A stretch of DNA of 11,091 bases from Candidatus Aphodoplasma excrementigallinarum (GTDB lineage: Bacteria > Bacillota > Clostridia > UBA1381 > UMGS1253), in contig DVOF01000128.1 in the NCBI GenBank assembly GCA_018713805.1, positions 1-11,091 on the forward strand, in the 5' to 3' direction. Under the pieces are notes generated by a model, which was not told the DNA's origin, did not search any database, and worked only from the letters and a program-made list of their open reading frames with translations. Every line of letters starts with the position of its first letter. Position 1 is the stretch's first letter. Made by a program: the position numbers and the translations under genes. Shown here one piece after another: positions 1-6,532 of the stretch.

Positions 1-127
1 AAGTTAGGGTGAAAACTATAACGCTCGGGGCGGCGGAACCACATAATATTGATTATGTTGTAAGATCGAGGTGCAGAATATCAACCTTCACAATGTCCGG
101 GACGTTAAATCCACAACTACATTGTTT

Positions 128-150
128 GAAAGAGGTTTTGCGCCTTTTTT
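128..150 (+). terminator. Possible weak terminator-like hairpin in the leader
   Basis: GAAAGAGG (128-135) can pair with CCTTTTTT (143-150) around a 7-nt loop, using two G-U wobbles. The T-run forms part of the 3' arm rather than following the stem, so this would be a weak terminator for an upstream gene or an attenuator-like element. The same bases overlap a candidate -35/-10 pair, so the two readings compete. Confidence 0.25.
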
Positions 151-208
151 GATGTGATTGTGTAACAACAGGGCGTTTTAAAGCAAATAAAAAAAGAATT
201 ATGAAATG

Positions 209-212
209 AGGA
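209..212 (+). promoter_or_regulatory. Shine-Dalgarno site fixing the start of gene 1
   Basis: AGGA at 209-212 lies 8 nt before the ATG at 221, which is ideal spacing. The in-frame ATG at 206 overlaps this site and has only an A-rich upstream stretch without a good SD. The start at 221 also gives a compact signal peptide beginning MKRLIALILV. Starting at 206 would add five residues (MRNRS). Confidence 0.6.
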
Positions 213-220
213 ATCGATCG

Positions 221-2245
221 ATGAAAAGGCTAATCGCATTAATTTTGGTTGCAGCAATGGCAGCCGCGGGCATGCTTCCCGTCATTGCCGAGGAACAGCC
301 GGGTGTAAGGATTGTGCTTGAGGACGTGACGGCGACGGACACGACGACCCTGGCGTGGGAAGCAAAAATCAAGGTGAGTGTGGAAGGCGTGACAGGTGGC
401 GTTTCTGTCGCACAGCTCAACATGGCGTTTGAAGGGGACTTACAGTACAAATCCATTACATATTTGACCGGCAGCAACAACCCGGCGGAGGGCTGTGCGC
501 TCATATCGCCAAATGCAGCGGTTGCAAATGCCCAAAAAAGGGTAATGCCCAGCATAATCAGCATGAAAACGCCGCTTCCCTTCAGCGGGAAAACGGAGCT
601 GTTTATCCTGACGTTTTCAGGGGAGGCGGGCGGAGCGGTGACGCTACGGCTCAATGATTTGAGCAATTCGTATTTCACGGTGGACGGGGAAGACATTGCG
701 CCGTCCGAGACTAGCGAAATCGCAGGCGTAACGGCGAGCAGCTCCGGAAACACAGGCAAGGAGGCAACGGTAAAAGTAACGCTGGACAAGGTGGCGGATT
801 TTGCGGCGGCAACTGAAAACGGCGAGTATGCCTCCAGCGGACTGGAGCTGAAAATCACCGGGGAAAACGGCTATGAAATCTATACCGTGCTGAACAATGT
901 TCCGATTACGAAGGGCGGCCACCGCGACGCCAGCGTAACGATACCGACCTTTACCATATCCAACACAGTCGTCGACGGGGCGCCCTATACGGTGGAGCTT
1001 TCCGGCATTGGGTATGTTCCCTATAAGGCGACCGGCGTGCTGTTCGATGAGCCTCTTAAAATCAGCACCGATGAGTTTATCCCGGGGGACGTCAACGGTG
1101 ACGGCAAGGTTGACGCTGTGGACAAACAGTTATGCCAGGCTGCTGTGGACGACCCGGCAAACGCAACCGACGCGACTGACTTTAACCGTGACGGCAGGAC
1201 GGATAAATATGATATGCAGGTGTTTGACGGGATTGCGGATGAAACCGCCGTTCCGGCAAAGATGTCGCCTCCCACAGTCACGGGCGGGAATGGCCGCATT
1301 ACGGTCACGTGGGTAAAACCGGACGACGAAACGGTCACCGGCTACACCATCCGGTACGGGACAAGCGCGTCCAACCTGGCGCAGACAAAGGAAATCACAA
1401 GCGCGTCCAGCACGAGCGATACCATAACCGGCCTTTCGGCAGGGGCGACGTACTATGTTTCCATCGCGGCAAAGAATCAAGCCGGCGCGGGTGCGTTTTC
1501 CGACGTTGCGAGCGGTACGACAAATACAAATACAGGCGGTACAGGTGGTCCGGGCGGCAGCATTGGCGGCCCGGGCGGAAACACCGGAAGCCCGGGCAAC
1601 CCGGGGACATCCGGCAACACAGGCGGCCCGGGAAATACCGGGAATCCCAGCGGTACAGACAACCCTGGCAGCGGGACGCCAACTCCGCCCCCGAGTGGCG
1701 AAACCTTTACCGACCTCGCAAACTATGATTGGGCAAAGGACGCCATCTATCTGTTAAAGGACAGGGGGATCATCAGCGGCGTAAGCGATACGGAATATGC
1801 CCCGGGCGAGCAGATCAAGCGCGGCGACTTCATCTTGATTTTGACGCGGATGCTGGACATCAACAACGCGTTTACAGAAAACTTTGCCGACGTACCGGAG
1901 GGCAGCTATTACTACCAGGCGATCGGCTCGGCAAAGGCGGCGGGCGTCGCAATGGGCGACGGCGGCAACTTTATGCCCGACGACAGTATTACGAGACAGG
2001 ATTTGATCACGCTGGCCTACCGCGCATTTTTAGAACGGGGCTATATTGCCGAAACAACGGACCTATCCGCATTAGACGTGTTTGCAGATCGGGACGCTAT
2101 ATCCGACTACGCCAAAACGGCCATGGCGTCTATGGTGTCGAGCGGGATCATCCAGGGCAGCGACGGTTACGTCAATCCGCTGGACAACGCTACGCGCGCC
2201 GAAGTTGCGGTCATGTGCGCAGGGCTGCTTGATCTGATGCAGTAA
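221..2245 (+). CDS. SLH-anchored surface protein with cohesin-like, dockerin and Fn3 domains
   Basis: This is a 674-residue secreted protein, probably bound non-covalently to the cell wall. Order of parts: signal peptide 1-23 (cleavage after VIA), cohesin-like beta-sandwich about 28-165, a second beta domain about 178-283, dockerin 286-340, fibronectin III about 349-433, Gly-rich linker about 437-495, and three SLH repeats about 496-674. Both dockerin calcium loops look intact, with the D-x-N-x-D-G-x5-D pattern (D290/N292/D294/D301 and D320/N322/D324/D331). The SLH signature is canonical only in repeat 3 (TRAE, 658-661); repeats 1 and 2 read KRGD and TRQD. A cohesin-like domain, a dockerin and SLH repeats in one chain is unusual and suggests a scaffold or adaptor role (inference). 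The cohesin-like call rests on length, position after the signal peptide and beta-strand pattern only. No catalytic domain is seen. A terminator-like hairpin follows, so the gene is probably monocistronic. Confidence 0.9.
   Translation: MKRLIALILVAAMAAAGMLPVIAEEQPGVRIVLEDVTATDTTTLAWEAKIKVSVEGVTGGVSVAQLNMAFEGDLQYKSITYLTGSNNPAEGCALISPNAAVANAQKRVMPSIISMKTPLPFSGKTELFILTFSGEAGGAVTLRLNDLSNSYFTVDGEDIAPSETSEIAGVTASSSGNTGKEATVKVTLDKVADFAAATENGEYASSGLELKITGENGYEIYTVLNNVPITKGGHRDASVTIPTFTISNTVVDGAPYTVELSGIGYVPYKATGVLFDEPLKISTDEFIPGDVNGDGKVDAVDKQLCQAAVDDPANATDATDFNRDGRTDKYDMQVFDGIADETAVPAKMSPPTVTGGNGRITVTWVKPDDETVTGYTIRYGTSASNLAQTKEITSASSTSDTITGLSAGATYYVSIAAKNQAGAGAFSDVASGTTNTNTGGTGGPGGSIGGPGGNTGSPGNPGTSGNTGGPGNTGNPSGTDNPGSGTPTPPPSGETFTDLANYDWAKDAIYLLKDRGIISGVSDTEYAPGEQIKRGDFILILTRMLDINNAFTENFADVPEGSYYYQAIGSAKAAGVAMGDGGNFMPDDSITRQDLITLAYRAFLERGYIAETTDLSALDVFADRDAISDYAKTAMASMVSSGIIQGSDGYVNPLDNATRAEVAVMCAGLLDLMQ
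1577..1648 (+). repeat. Collagen-like Gly-X-Y block in the gene 1 linker
   Basis: Eight uninterrupted Gly-X-Y triplets (GNT GSP GNP GTS GNT GGP GNT GNP by triplet) sit at residues 453-476, preceded by a shorter run in a shifted phase. Pro or Thr often occupies the Y position, as in bacterial collagen-like surface proteins. Eight triplets is short for a stable triple helix, so it may simply be a flexible spacer between Fn3 and the SLH anchor. Confidence 0.5.
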
Positions 2246-2255
2246 TTTTTTAGGG

Positions 2256-2294
2256 ATAATTACCCGGCGCAGCCGGATAATTATAGGCATTTTT
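2256..2294 (+). terminator. Probable rho-independent terminator after gene 1
   Basis: The hairpin arms are ATAATTA-c-CCGGC (2256-2268) and GCCGG-a-TAATTAT (2272-2284). That gives 5 GC-rich pairs, one C-A mismatch and 7 further pairs around a GCA loop. TTTTT follows at 2290-2294, and the element begins 10 nt after the gene 1 stop. A T-run just before it (2246-2251) gives few A residues on the opposite side, so it looks oriented for the + strand. Confidence 0.6.
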
Positions 2295-2396
2295 CGGGAT
2301 GACTCGTGCTTTGACAGGCTAAACAGTCCAAAAAAGGGGGCGGGAGCGACGGACAAAGATGAAAAGCACAAAAATGCACAAAATGTAAAATTTAGA
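2295..2396 (+). promoter_or_regulatory. Spacer before gene 2 with a tandem 10-nt repeat and no clear promoter
   Basis: A perfect TTGACA lies at 2311-2316, but nothing like a -10 box follows at 16-18 nt, where the sequence is A-rich running into G-rich. A TAAAAT at 2386-2391 has no -35 partner and would put the start of transcription on the SD. GCACAAAAAT (2366-2375) and GCACAAAATG (2376-2385) form an imperfect tandem repeat with one helical-turn spacing. How gene 2 is transcribed is unresolved. Confidence 0.3.
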
Positions 2397-2410
2397 AAGG
2401 GGACTATGGT

Positions 2411-5400
2411 ATGAGAACCAAGAAATTATTGTCTGTCTTGATGGCAGGCATACTGGTACTCAGCAGCATGGGATTTACTGCCTTTGCGGAAGCGGGCACG
2501 ATTCCTGTAGAAACTTTGGAAGACCTGAAGGCGGCACTTGACGCGGAAGCGGGGAGCACGGTAACGGTTATCGGCGACATCGCGCTCGACGGCCCGATTA
2601 CCTTTGCCAATCCGATCATCTTTGAGATTGCAGAGGGCAGTACGCTGAGCTATACGTCGGATACAAACAGCCAGCTTTATCTGGTAACCTTGCAGGGCGG
2701 GTCGACATTTAACCTCGCAGAGGGCGCGCAGGTCGTTATGAACGGCGACGAAGGCACACAGGATGCCAACCGGGACTGGCGCGCGGTTTATTCAAACGGC
2801 GATCTGGTTTGCGACACTTTGGCCGGGAGCATCACGATCAATCATGCACGGGGCAGAGCGCTGTATGCAAACAACGACTTGACGATCGGCGATATGGCGG
2901 CGGATATCCTCATGAACAACCCAAATGGGGTGAACCGGTATATGTACGGCATTGTTTCGTATGGCGGCAATATCACCATGGACACGTTATCGGGCAGCGT
3001 TAAAACCGTGTTTGGCGGCGGCAACAACGGCTATGCGATTGCGGCGCAGGCCGGTTCTGTTACCATTAACGGCGATATTACGGGTACGGTTGAGACGCAG
3101 CTTGGCACGTCTCACGCGGGGATTGCCATCTATGCGGCAAACAGCGTAACTGTAACGGGCGACATTTCCGGCAGCGTTTACGCAAGAGGCGGCTCCGGCT
3201 CGGGCTATGCCATTTATGCAGGCACCGGCGACGTCGCGGTTGCAAGCATTTCGGGCACGGTCGCAGGCGACTGCTACAACGAAATCATGGAAAATTCACA
3301 GACCGGCGCTTCCGCCATTTATGCGGGTGGGAGCATCTATGGCAGCAACGACGGCGGCTATACGCCGATTAACCTGACGGGCACGCTTTCAAGTAAAGTG
3401 GGAAGAAGCGACGCTTATACCGTAAATGCCGGCGGCAGCGTGTATATCCATATTGCCGGCGAAGGCAAAATACTGGCACAGTCTTCTTACGGTGCTGATT
3501 TCCAGGGCCTTGAGCCCGGTTATGAGCCGATGACAAATAACTGGGGCGGCGTAGCGGCAGGCGTTATCGGGAACGATATTCACGTTACGGGCAACAACGG
3601 CGCAATTACGGTAGTTTCGGAATCTGAAACCGGGACGCCGGTCGGCTCTTCTGCGCTCGTGGAGAGCACGACCCGCGAGAACATAAACGCTGTAAGCAGT
3701 TTGCTATACAATGTTGCGCGCGGCGATACGGAAGCGGCAAAAAAAATCGCAGCGACAATGACAGACGAGCAGAAGGGCCTGATCACGGATTTTGAGGAAA
3801 TAGAGGAAGGGCTTACTTCTATCCGTGTTACGGATGCGGCCTCTTTGGCACAGGCGCTTTTGGATGCAGAATCCGGCGCTGTTATCGTGCTGCAGGCGGG
3901 CGAGTATGACATGAGTGCGGCTGCGGCGGACAGCGTACTGTATGTGAGAAAACCGGTTACAATCCGCAGCGAGGGCGACGTTATATTCAAGGGCTCTGCC
4001 CGCATTGAGTCCAGCGACGTTACAATCGAAGGGCTGAAATTCACCAACCCGGTTATTATCCCTTACGGCGACGTGGAACCTATTTGTATCGATATCAACA
4101 CAGGAAGCTATGACAATATTGCAATCCGCGGCTGCACATTTGAAACGGAGCAGTACGCTGCTTCGACCGGCAAGCGCTACAAAGGGATTGTTACTTCCAG
4201 CTCCGGTACGTACAACGGCTTTACGGTAGACGGCTGCACATTTATTAACCTCGAAACGGCAATCACCATCAACCAGGGAGCTTCCGGCGTTATCGTTTCG
4301 GACAATGAAATGACGGGGACAGGCTCGATCTTCAACAAGGCTTCATTCCTGAAAACGCATGGGACAGAAGGCCTTACTGTTACTGGTAATACAGTAGACA
4401 ACGCGAATATCTATCTCCGTCCTGATTTTGGCGGCAATGCCGGCAGCGGCGTTGTCATTGCCGAAAACAAACTGACCGGGCTTTCCATCATAATGGATAA
4501 TGAGCAGCCGGCGGTCAGCGATACGGTTGATATCAGCCGGAATTACTGGGGCAAGACCCCGTCCGTTGACAGCGTTGTAAGCGGTGCTGGCAGCGACAGC
4601 GTGCAGGTAGAGCTTAACAGCTATTATGAAGACGAAAGCATGAATGAGCTGACGGCGATAGATGTAGCGTCTTTGGATGCGGCGCTGGCGGCGGCGAAAG
4701 ACGGGGATGTCATCAACGTACCAGCAGGGACCTACCCGGATAATATCACGATTGATAAAGCCATCACCTTAAAGGGCAGCGAGGACGCTGTATTTGCAGG
4801 CATCATCACGGTGAGTGCCGACGGCGCGGCTTTGGAAGGTATCAACCTCCGCTATGAAGGCTCGTGTGACGCCATTCCGTACGGCAATGTTTTGATCCAT
4901 GCAAATAACGTAACCGTTACGGATTGCTCCTTCTACGCAAAATACGACGAAAGCCAAAGATTGGGCAGGGAGTTTGGTATGGTTCGCAGCACGGACAATT
5001 ACACCGGCGTGGTATTTGACGGCTGCAGCTTCGAAACCAATACCATGGGCATCTTCCCGATGGCGAACTCCGGTGAGATCAAGGATTGTACGTTTAAGCC
5101 GATAGAAGGCTTCGACATTTGCCTTGCTATCAACGGGACAAATATGGCGGACGTTTCGCTTACAGGGAATGTTTTTGAAGGCATGCCGCTCCTTACCAAT
5201 TCTGCAACGATCGAGAACAATCAGTTCCTGAATTATACGGGGGCCATTTTCCAGGGGCAGTCGTACCTGCCGGAGGATATGACCTTTGACGTAACGGGCA
5301 ACTACTGGGGCAGTGCGAACCCCGACTTTGACACCATTTGGGGCACGGATAAGGTTGTTGCAGAGTATTATTATGCAAATGTAGACGATGAAGGCAATTT

Positions 5401-6406
5401 GACTGATATCGTATACATAGAGGACGACCCTGCGGCGGTGGAAAAAGAGATTGTATTCGAGCAGATCGACGGCGGTAACACATTCAATATGTACCTGCAA
5501 GGGTCGACGGGCGACGGCGACCTGGCGCAGATCGTTGACCTTGTTTCGGTAGACATGCTGATTTCGCTTACGGGCACGTTTGATTACAGCTTTGTCCCGG
5601 CTGACGACGAATGGACCTATGAAAGATATGACAACGAGCTGCTCATCTATGAAAAAGGCAAGCTGGACGGCGAGGCTGATTTAAGCGGGCAGAAGATCCA
5701 TCTGGGCATACTGACGCTGGAAGGCTACGGCGCAGGGACGATCAGTGCTTCGGCAGCACGGGAAAACTCCGTTATGCAGAGAGGCGAGGAAGGGAACGAC
5801 CCCAACCTTGCAATCCACTCCGAGCTTGCTGCGGGCGAGGCACTCGCGTTTACGTTGAGCAGGCCGACGCAGAACCTGACGATCAACATTACGTTCCCGA
5901 ACAGTGTGGAAGAAAATGTTGCGGCGTATCAGCAGATGAGCGTGACGATTTCCGGCGGGGATTTGGCGGACGACCTCGTATACACGCTCGGGTCTGACGA
6001 TGTGGCGATGGCAGACGGACAGTATACGATCACGGTTGCGGACACGCTGACGCAGAACACGTCCTACAATGTAACCGTAGAGGGCCTTGGCTACAGGACA
6101 GCGCGCTACAGTGTGAACATGGGTGAAGAGGATAAGACACTTAACTTCTGGAACAGCGTCAAGGGCGTAGCCGAGGAGGTAGAAACAGGGAAGGAAACCA
6201 GCAAGGAAACGGTTACCTTCCTTGCCGGCGACATCGTGAAGGACAGCCAAATCAACCTGTACGACCTGTCGGCGGTTGTGTCGTATTTTGGCACGATCGA
6301 CCTTTCGGAGACGAACCATCCGGAATATGCAAAATATGACTTAAACCGCGACGGGAAAATCGACTCCAAAGACGTGGCATACGTGCTCGTTTCCTGGGGG
6401 AAATAA
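2411..6406 (+). CDS. Secreted beta-solenoid / right-handed beta-helix protein with C-terminal dockerin
   Basis: This is a 1331-residue exported protein. The start at 2411 has AAGGGG (2397-2402) 8 nt upstream. Order of parts: signal peptide 1-26 (cleavage after AFA); N-terminal beta-solenoid about 30-420 with ~30-residue repeats; beta-helix module A about 471-745; beta-helix module B about 748-1000; a beta-sandwich about 1007-1150; an Ig-like domain about 1155-1250; dockerin 1272-1331. Modules A and B share the same plan and each closes with NYWG (711-714 and 964-967), a motif common in pectate-lyase-fold repeats. No pectate lyase catalytic residues are evident, so glycan binding or adhesion is as likely as enzymatic activity. 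The first dockerin loop is degenerate (Val and Ser replace the usual Asn and Gly at 1276 and 1279), while the second (D1310-N1312-D1314-G1315-D1321) is canonical. There is no SLH, sortase or membrane anchor, so surface retention would have to go through the dockerin (inference). Confidence 0.9.
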   Translation: MRTKKLLSVLMAGILVLSSMGFTAFAEAGTIPVETLEDLKAALDAEAGSTVTVIGDIALDGPITFANPIIFEIAEGSTLSYTSDTNSQLYLVTLQGGSTFNLAEGAQVVMNGDEGTQDANRDWRAVYSNGDLVCDTLAGSITINHARGRALYANNDLTIGDMAADILMNNPNGVNRYMYGIVSYGGNITMDTLSGSVKTVFGGGNNGYAIAAQAGSVTINGDITGTVETQLGTSHAGIAIYAANSVTVTGDISGSVYARGGSGSGYAIYAGTGDVAVASISGTVAGDCYNEIMENSQTGASAIYAGGSIYGSNDGGYTPINLTGTLSSKVGRSDAYTVNAGGSVYIHIAGEGKILAQSSYGADFQGLEPGYEPMTNNWGGVAAGVIGNDIHVTGNNGAITVVSESETGTPVGSSALVESTTRENINAVSSLLYNVARGDTEAAKKIAATMTDEQKGLITDFEEIEEGLTSIRVTDAASLAQALLDAESGAVIVLQAGEYDMSAAAADSVLYVRKPVTIRSEGDVIFKGSARIESSDVTIEGLKFTNPVIIPYGDVEPICIDINTGSYDNIAIRGCTFETEQYAASTGKRYKGIVTSSSGTYNGFTVDGCTFINLETAITINQGASGVIVSDNEMTGTGSIFNKASFLKTHGTEGLTVTGNTVDNANIYLRPDFGGNAGSGVVIAENKLTGLSIIMDNEQPAVSDTVDISRNYWGKTPSVDSVVSGAGSDSVQVELNSYYEDESMNELTAIDVASLDAALAAAKDGDVINVPAGTYPDNITIDKAITLKGSEDAVFAGIITVSADGAALEGINLRYEGSCDAIPYGNVLIHANNVTVTDCSFYAKYDESQRLGREFGMVRSTDNYTGVVFDGCSFETNTMGIFPMANSGEIKDCTFKPIEGFDICLAINGTNMADVSLTGNVFEGMPLLTNSATIENNQFLNYTGAIFQGQSYLPEDMTFDVTGNYWGSANPDFDTIWGTDKVVAEYYYANVDDEGNLTDIVYIEDDPAAVEKEIVFEQIDGGNTFNMYLQGSTGDGDLAQIVDLVSVDMLISLTGTFDYSFVPADDEWTYERYDNELLIYEKGKLDGEADLSGQKIHLGILTLEGYGAGTISASAARENSVMQRGEEGNDPNLAIHSELAAGEALAFTLSRPTQNLTINITFPNSVEENVAAYQQMSVTISGGDLADDLVYTLGSDDVAMADGQYTITVADTLTQNTSYNVTVEGLGYRTARYSVNMGEEDKTLNFWNSVKGVAEEVETGKETSKETVTFLAGDIVKDSQINLYDLSAVVSYFGTIDLSETNHPEYAKYDLNRDGKIDSKDVAYVLVSWGK
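2852..3481 (+). repeat. About seven ~30-residue beta-solenoid repeats in gene 2
   Basis: Residues 148-357 show a recurring pattern of the type G-Y-A-I-x-A-x-x-x-V-x-I-x-G-D-I-x-G-x-V. Clear copies begin near residues 178, 208, 237, 265, 301 and 335, and a weaker one near 148. The alternating hydrophobic pattern with Gly/Asn turns suggests stacked coils of a solenoid, resembling filamentous adhesin stalks. Copies are diverged at DNA level, so the array is old or under selection. Confidence 0.6.
3821..4645 (+). repeat. Beta-helix module A of gene 2 (duplicated unit)
   Basis: Residues 471-745 open with an A-S-L-A-Q-A-L type helix and a V-I-V-L-Q-A-G-E-Y strand, pass through an IPYGDV segment (550-555) and CTF turns (575-577 and 609-611), and close with ISRNYWG (708-714). 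The same landmarks recur in order in module B, so the two are a tandem intragenic duplication. Confidence 0.65.
4652..5410 (+). repeat. Beta-helix module B of gene 2 (duplicated unit)
   Basis: Residues 748-1000 repeat the module A plan: A-S-L-D-A-A-L, V-I-N-V-P-A-G-T-Y, IPYGNV (822-827), CSF/CTF turns (839, 872 and 893) and VTGNYWGS (961-968). The opening V-P-A-G-T-Y form is the commoner one in secreted right-handed beta-helix proteins. Confidence 0.65.
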
Positions 6407-6532
6407 GCAAAACACAGAGGCGCGGAGTAGCGCTCCGCCCTTCTGCAAAGCAGATAAACGGGTTTGTCTGCTTTGCAGAAGGAAGATTGTTTTGGATGCT
6501 TCATATATTATTTTGAAAGGCGGAATATCGTT
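6407..6532 (+). other. Spacer between genes 2 and 3 with two tandem hairpins
   Basis: Hairpin 1 pairs GCGGAG (6422-6427) with CTCCGC (6433-6438), extendable by two G-C pairs over a bulged C. Hairpin 2 pairs 6439-6459 with 6462-6482: 21 pairs with a single T-G wobble and a GG apex (in practice a 4-nt loop). No uninterrupted T-run follows directly; the nearest is TTGTTTT at 6487-6493. It could be an imperfect terminator, an mRNA-stabilising or RNase III-processed element between two co-transcribed genes, or a dispersed palindromic repeat. An AT-rich TATATTAT at 6504-6511 has no -35 partner, so a separate gene 3 promoter is not shown. Confidence 0.6.
6439..6482. repeat. 21-bp inverted repeat (long perfect hairpin)
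   Basis: The arms CCTTCTGCAAAGCAGAT and its complement continue inward through AAAC/GTTT, with only one T-G wobble. The near-perfect pairing over 21 bp is far beyond chance in a 126-nt spacer and suggests either selection for RNA structure or a recent palindromic insertion. Confidence 0.8.

Larger units (their letters stand above)
1..220 (+). other. Non-coding leader upstream of gene 1, rich in inverted repeats
   Basis: I see no convincing gene here. One frame is open from base 3 to a TGA at 153, but its translation has no recognisable features and may be chance or the tail of an upstream gene. The stretch holds a perfect 7-bp inverted repeat with a 4-nt loop (ACATAAT at 41-47, ATTATGT at 52-58). 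A second 7-bp inverted pair is ACAATGT at 90-96 and ACATTGT at 119-125. A small palindrome centred on GTCCGGGAC lies at 95-103. A weak sigma-A-like pair can be proposed (TTGAAA at 126-131, TTTGAT at 148-153, 16-nt spacer), but it overlaps a possible hairpin and is not secure. The known riboswitch consensus sequences I can recall do not match. Confidence 0.5.

Noticed and set aside
3..155. Open frame at the left edge as the tail of an upstream gene
   Set aside because: About 50 codons with no recognisable motif, overlapping several inverted repeats; not supportable as a gene from this window.
2311..2316. Perfect TTGACA taken as a -35 box for gene 2
   Set aside because: No -10-like hexamer follows at 16-18 nt; that stretch is A-rich running into G-rich.
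4538..4552. NYWG motifs as pectate lyase active sites
   Set aside because: NYWG marks the end of many secreted beta-helix repeats and is not a catalytic motif. I found no clear lyase calcium-binding or catalytic Arg pattern.
4769..5500. 243-codon open frame on the - strand
   Set aside because: It is antisense to beta-helix module B of gene 2, where the + strand frame has strong structural periodicity.
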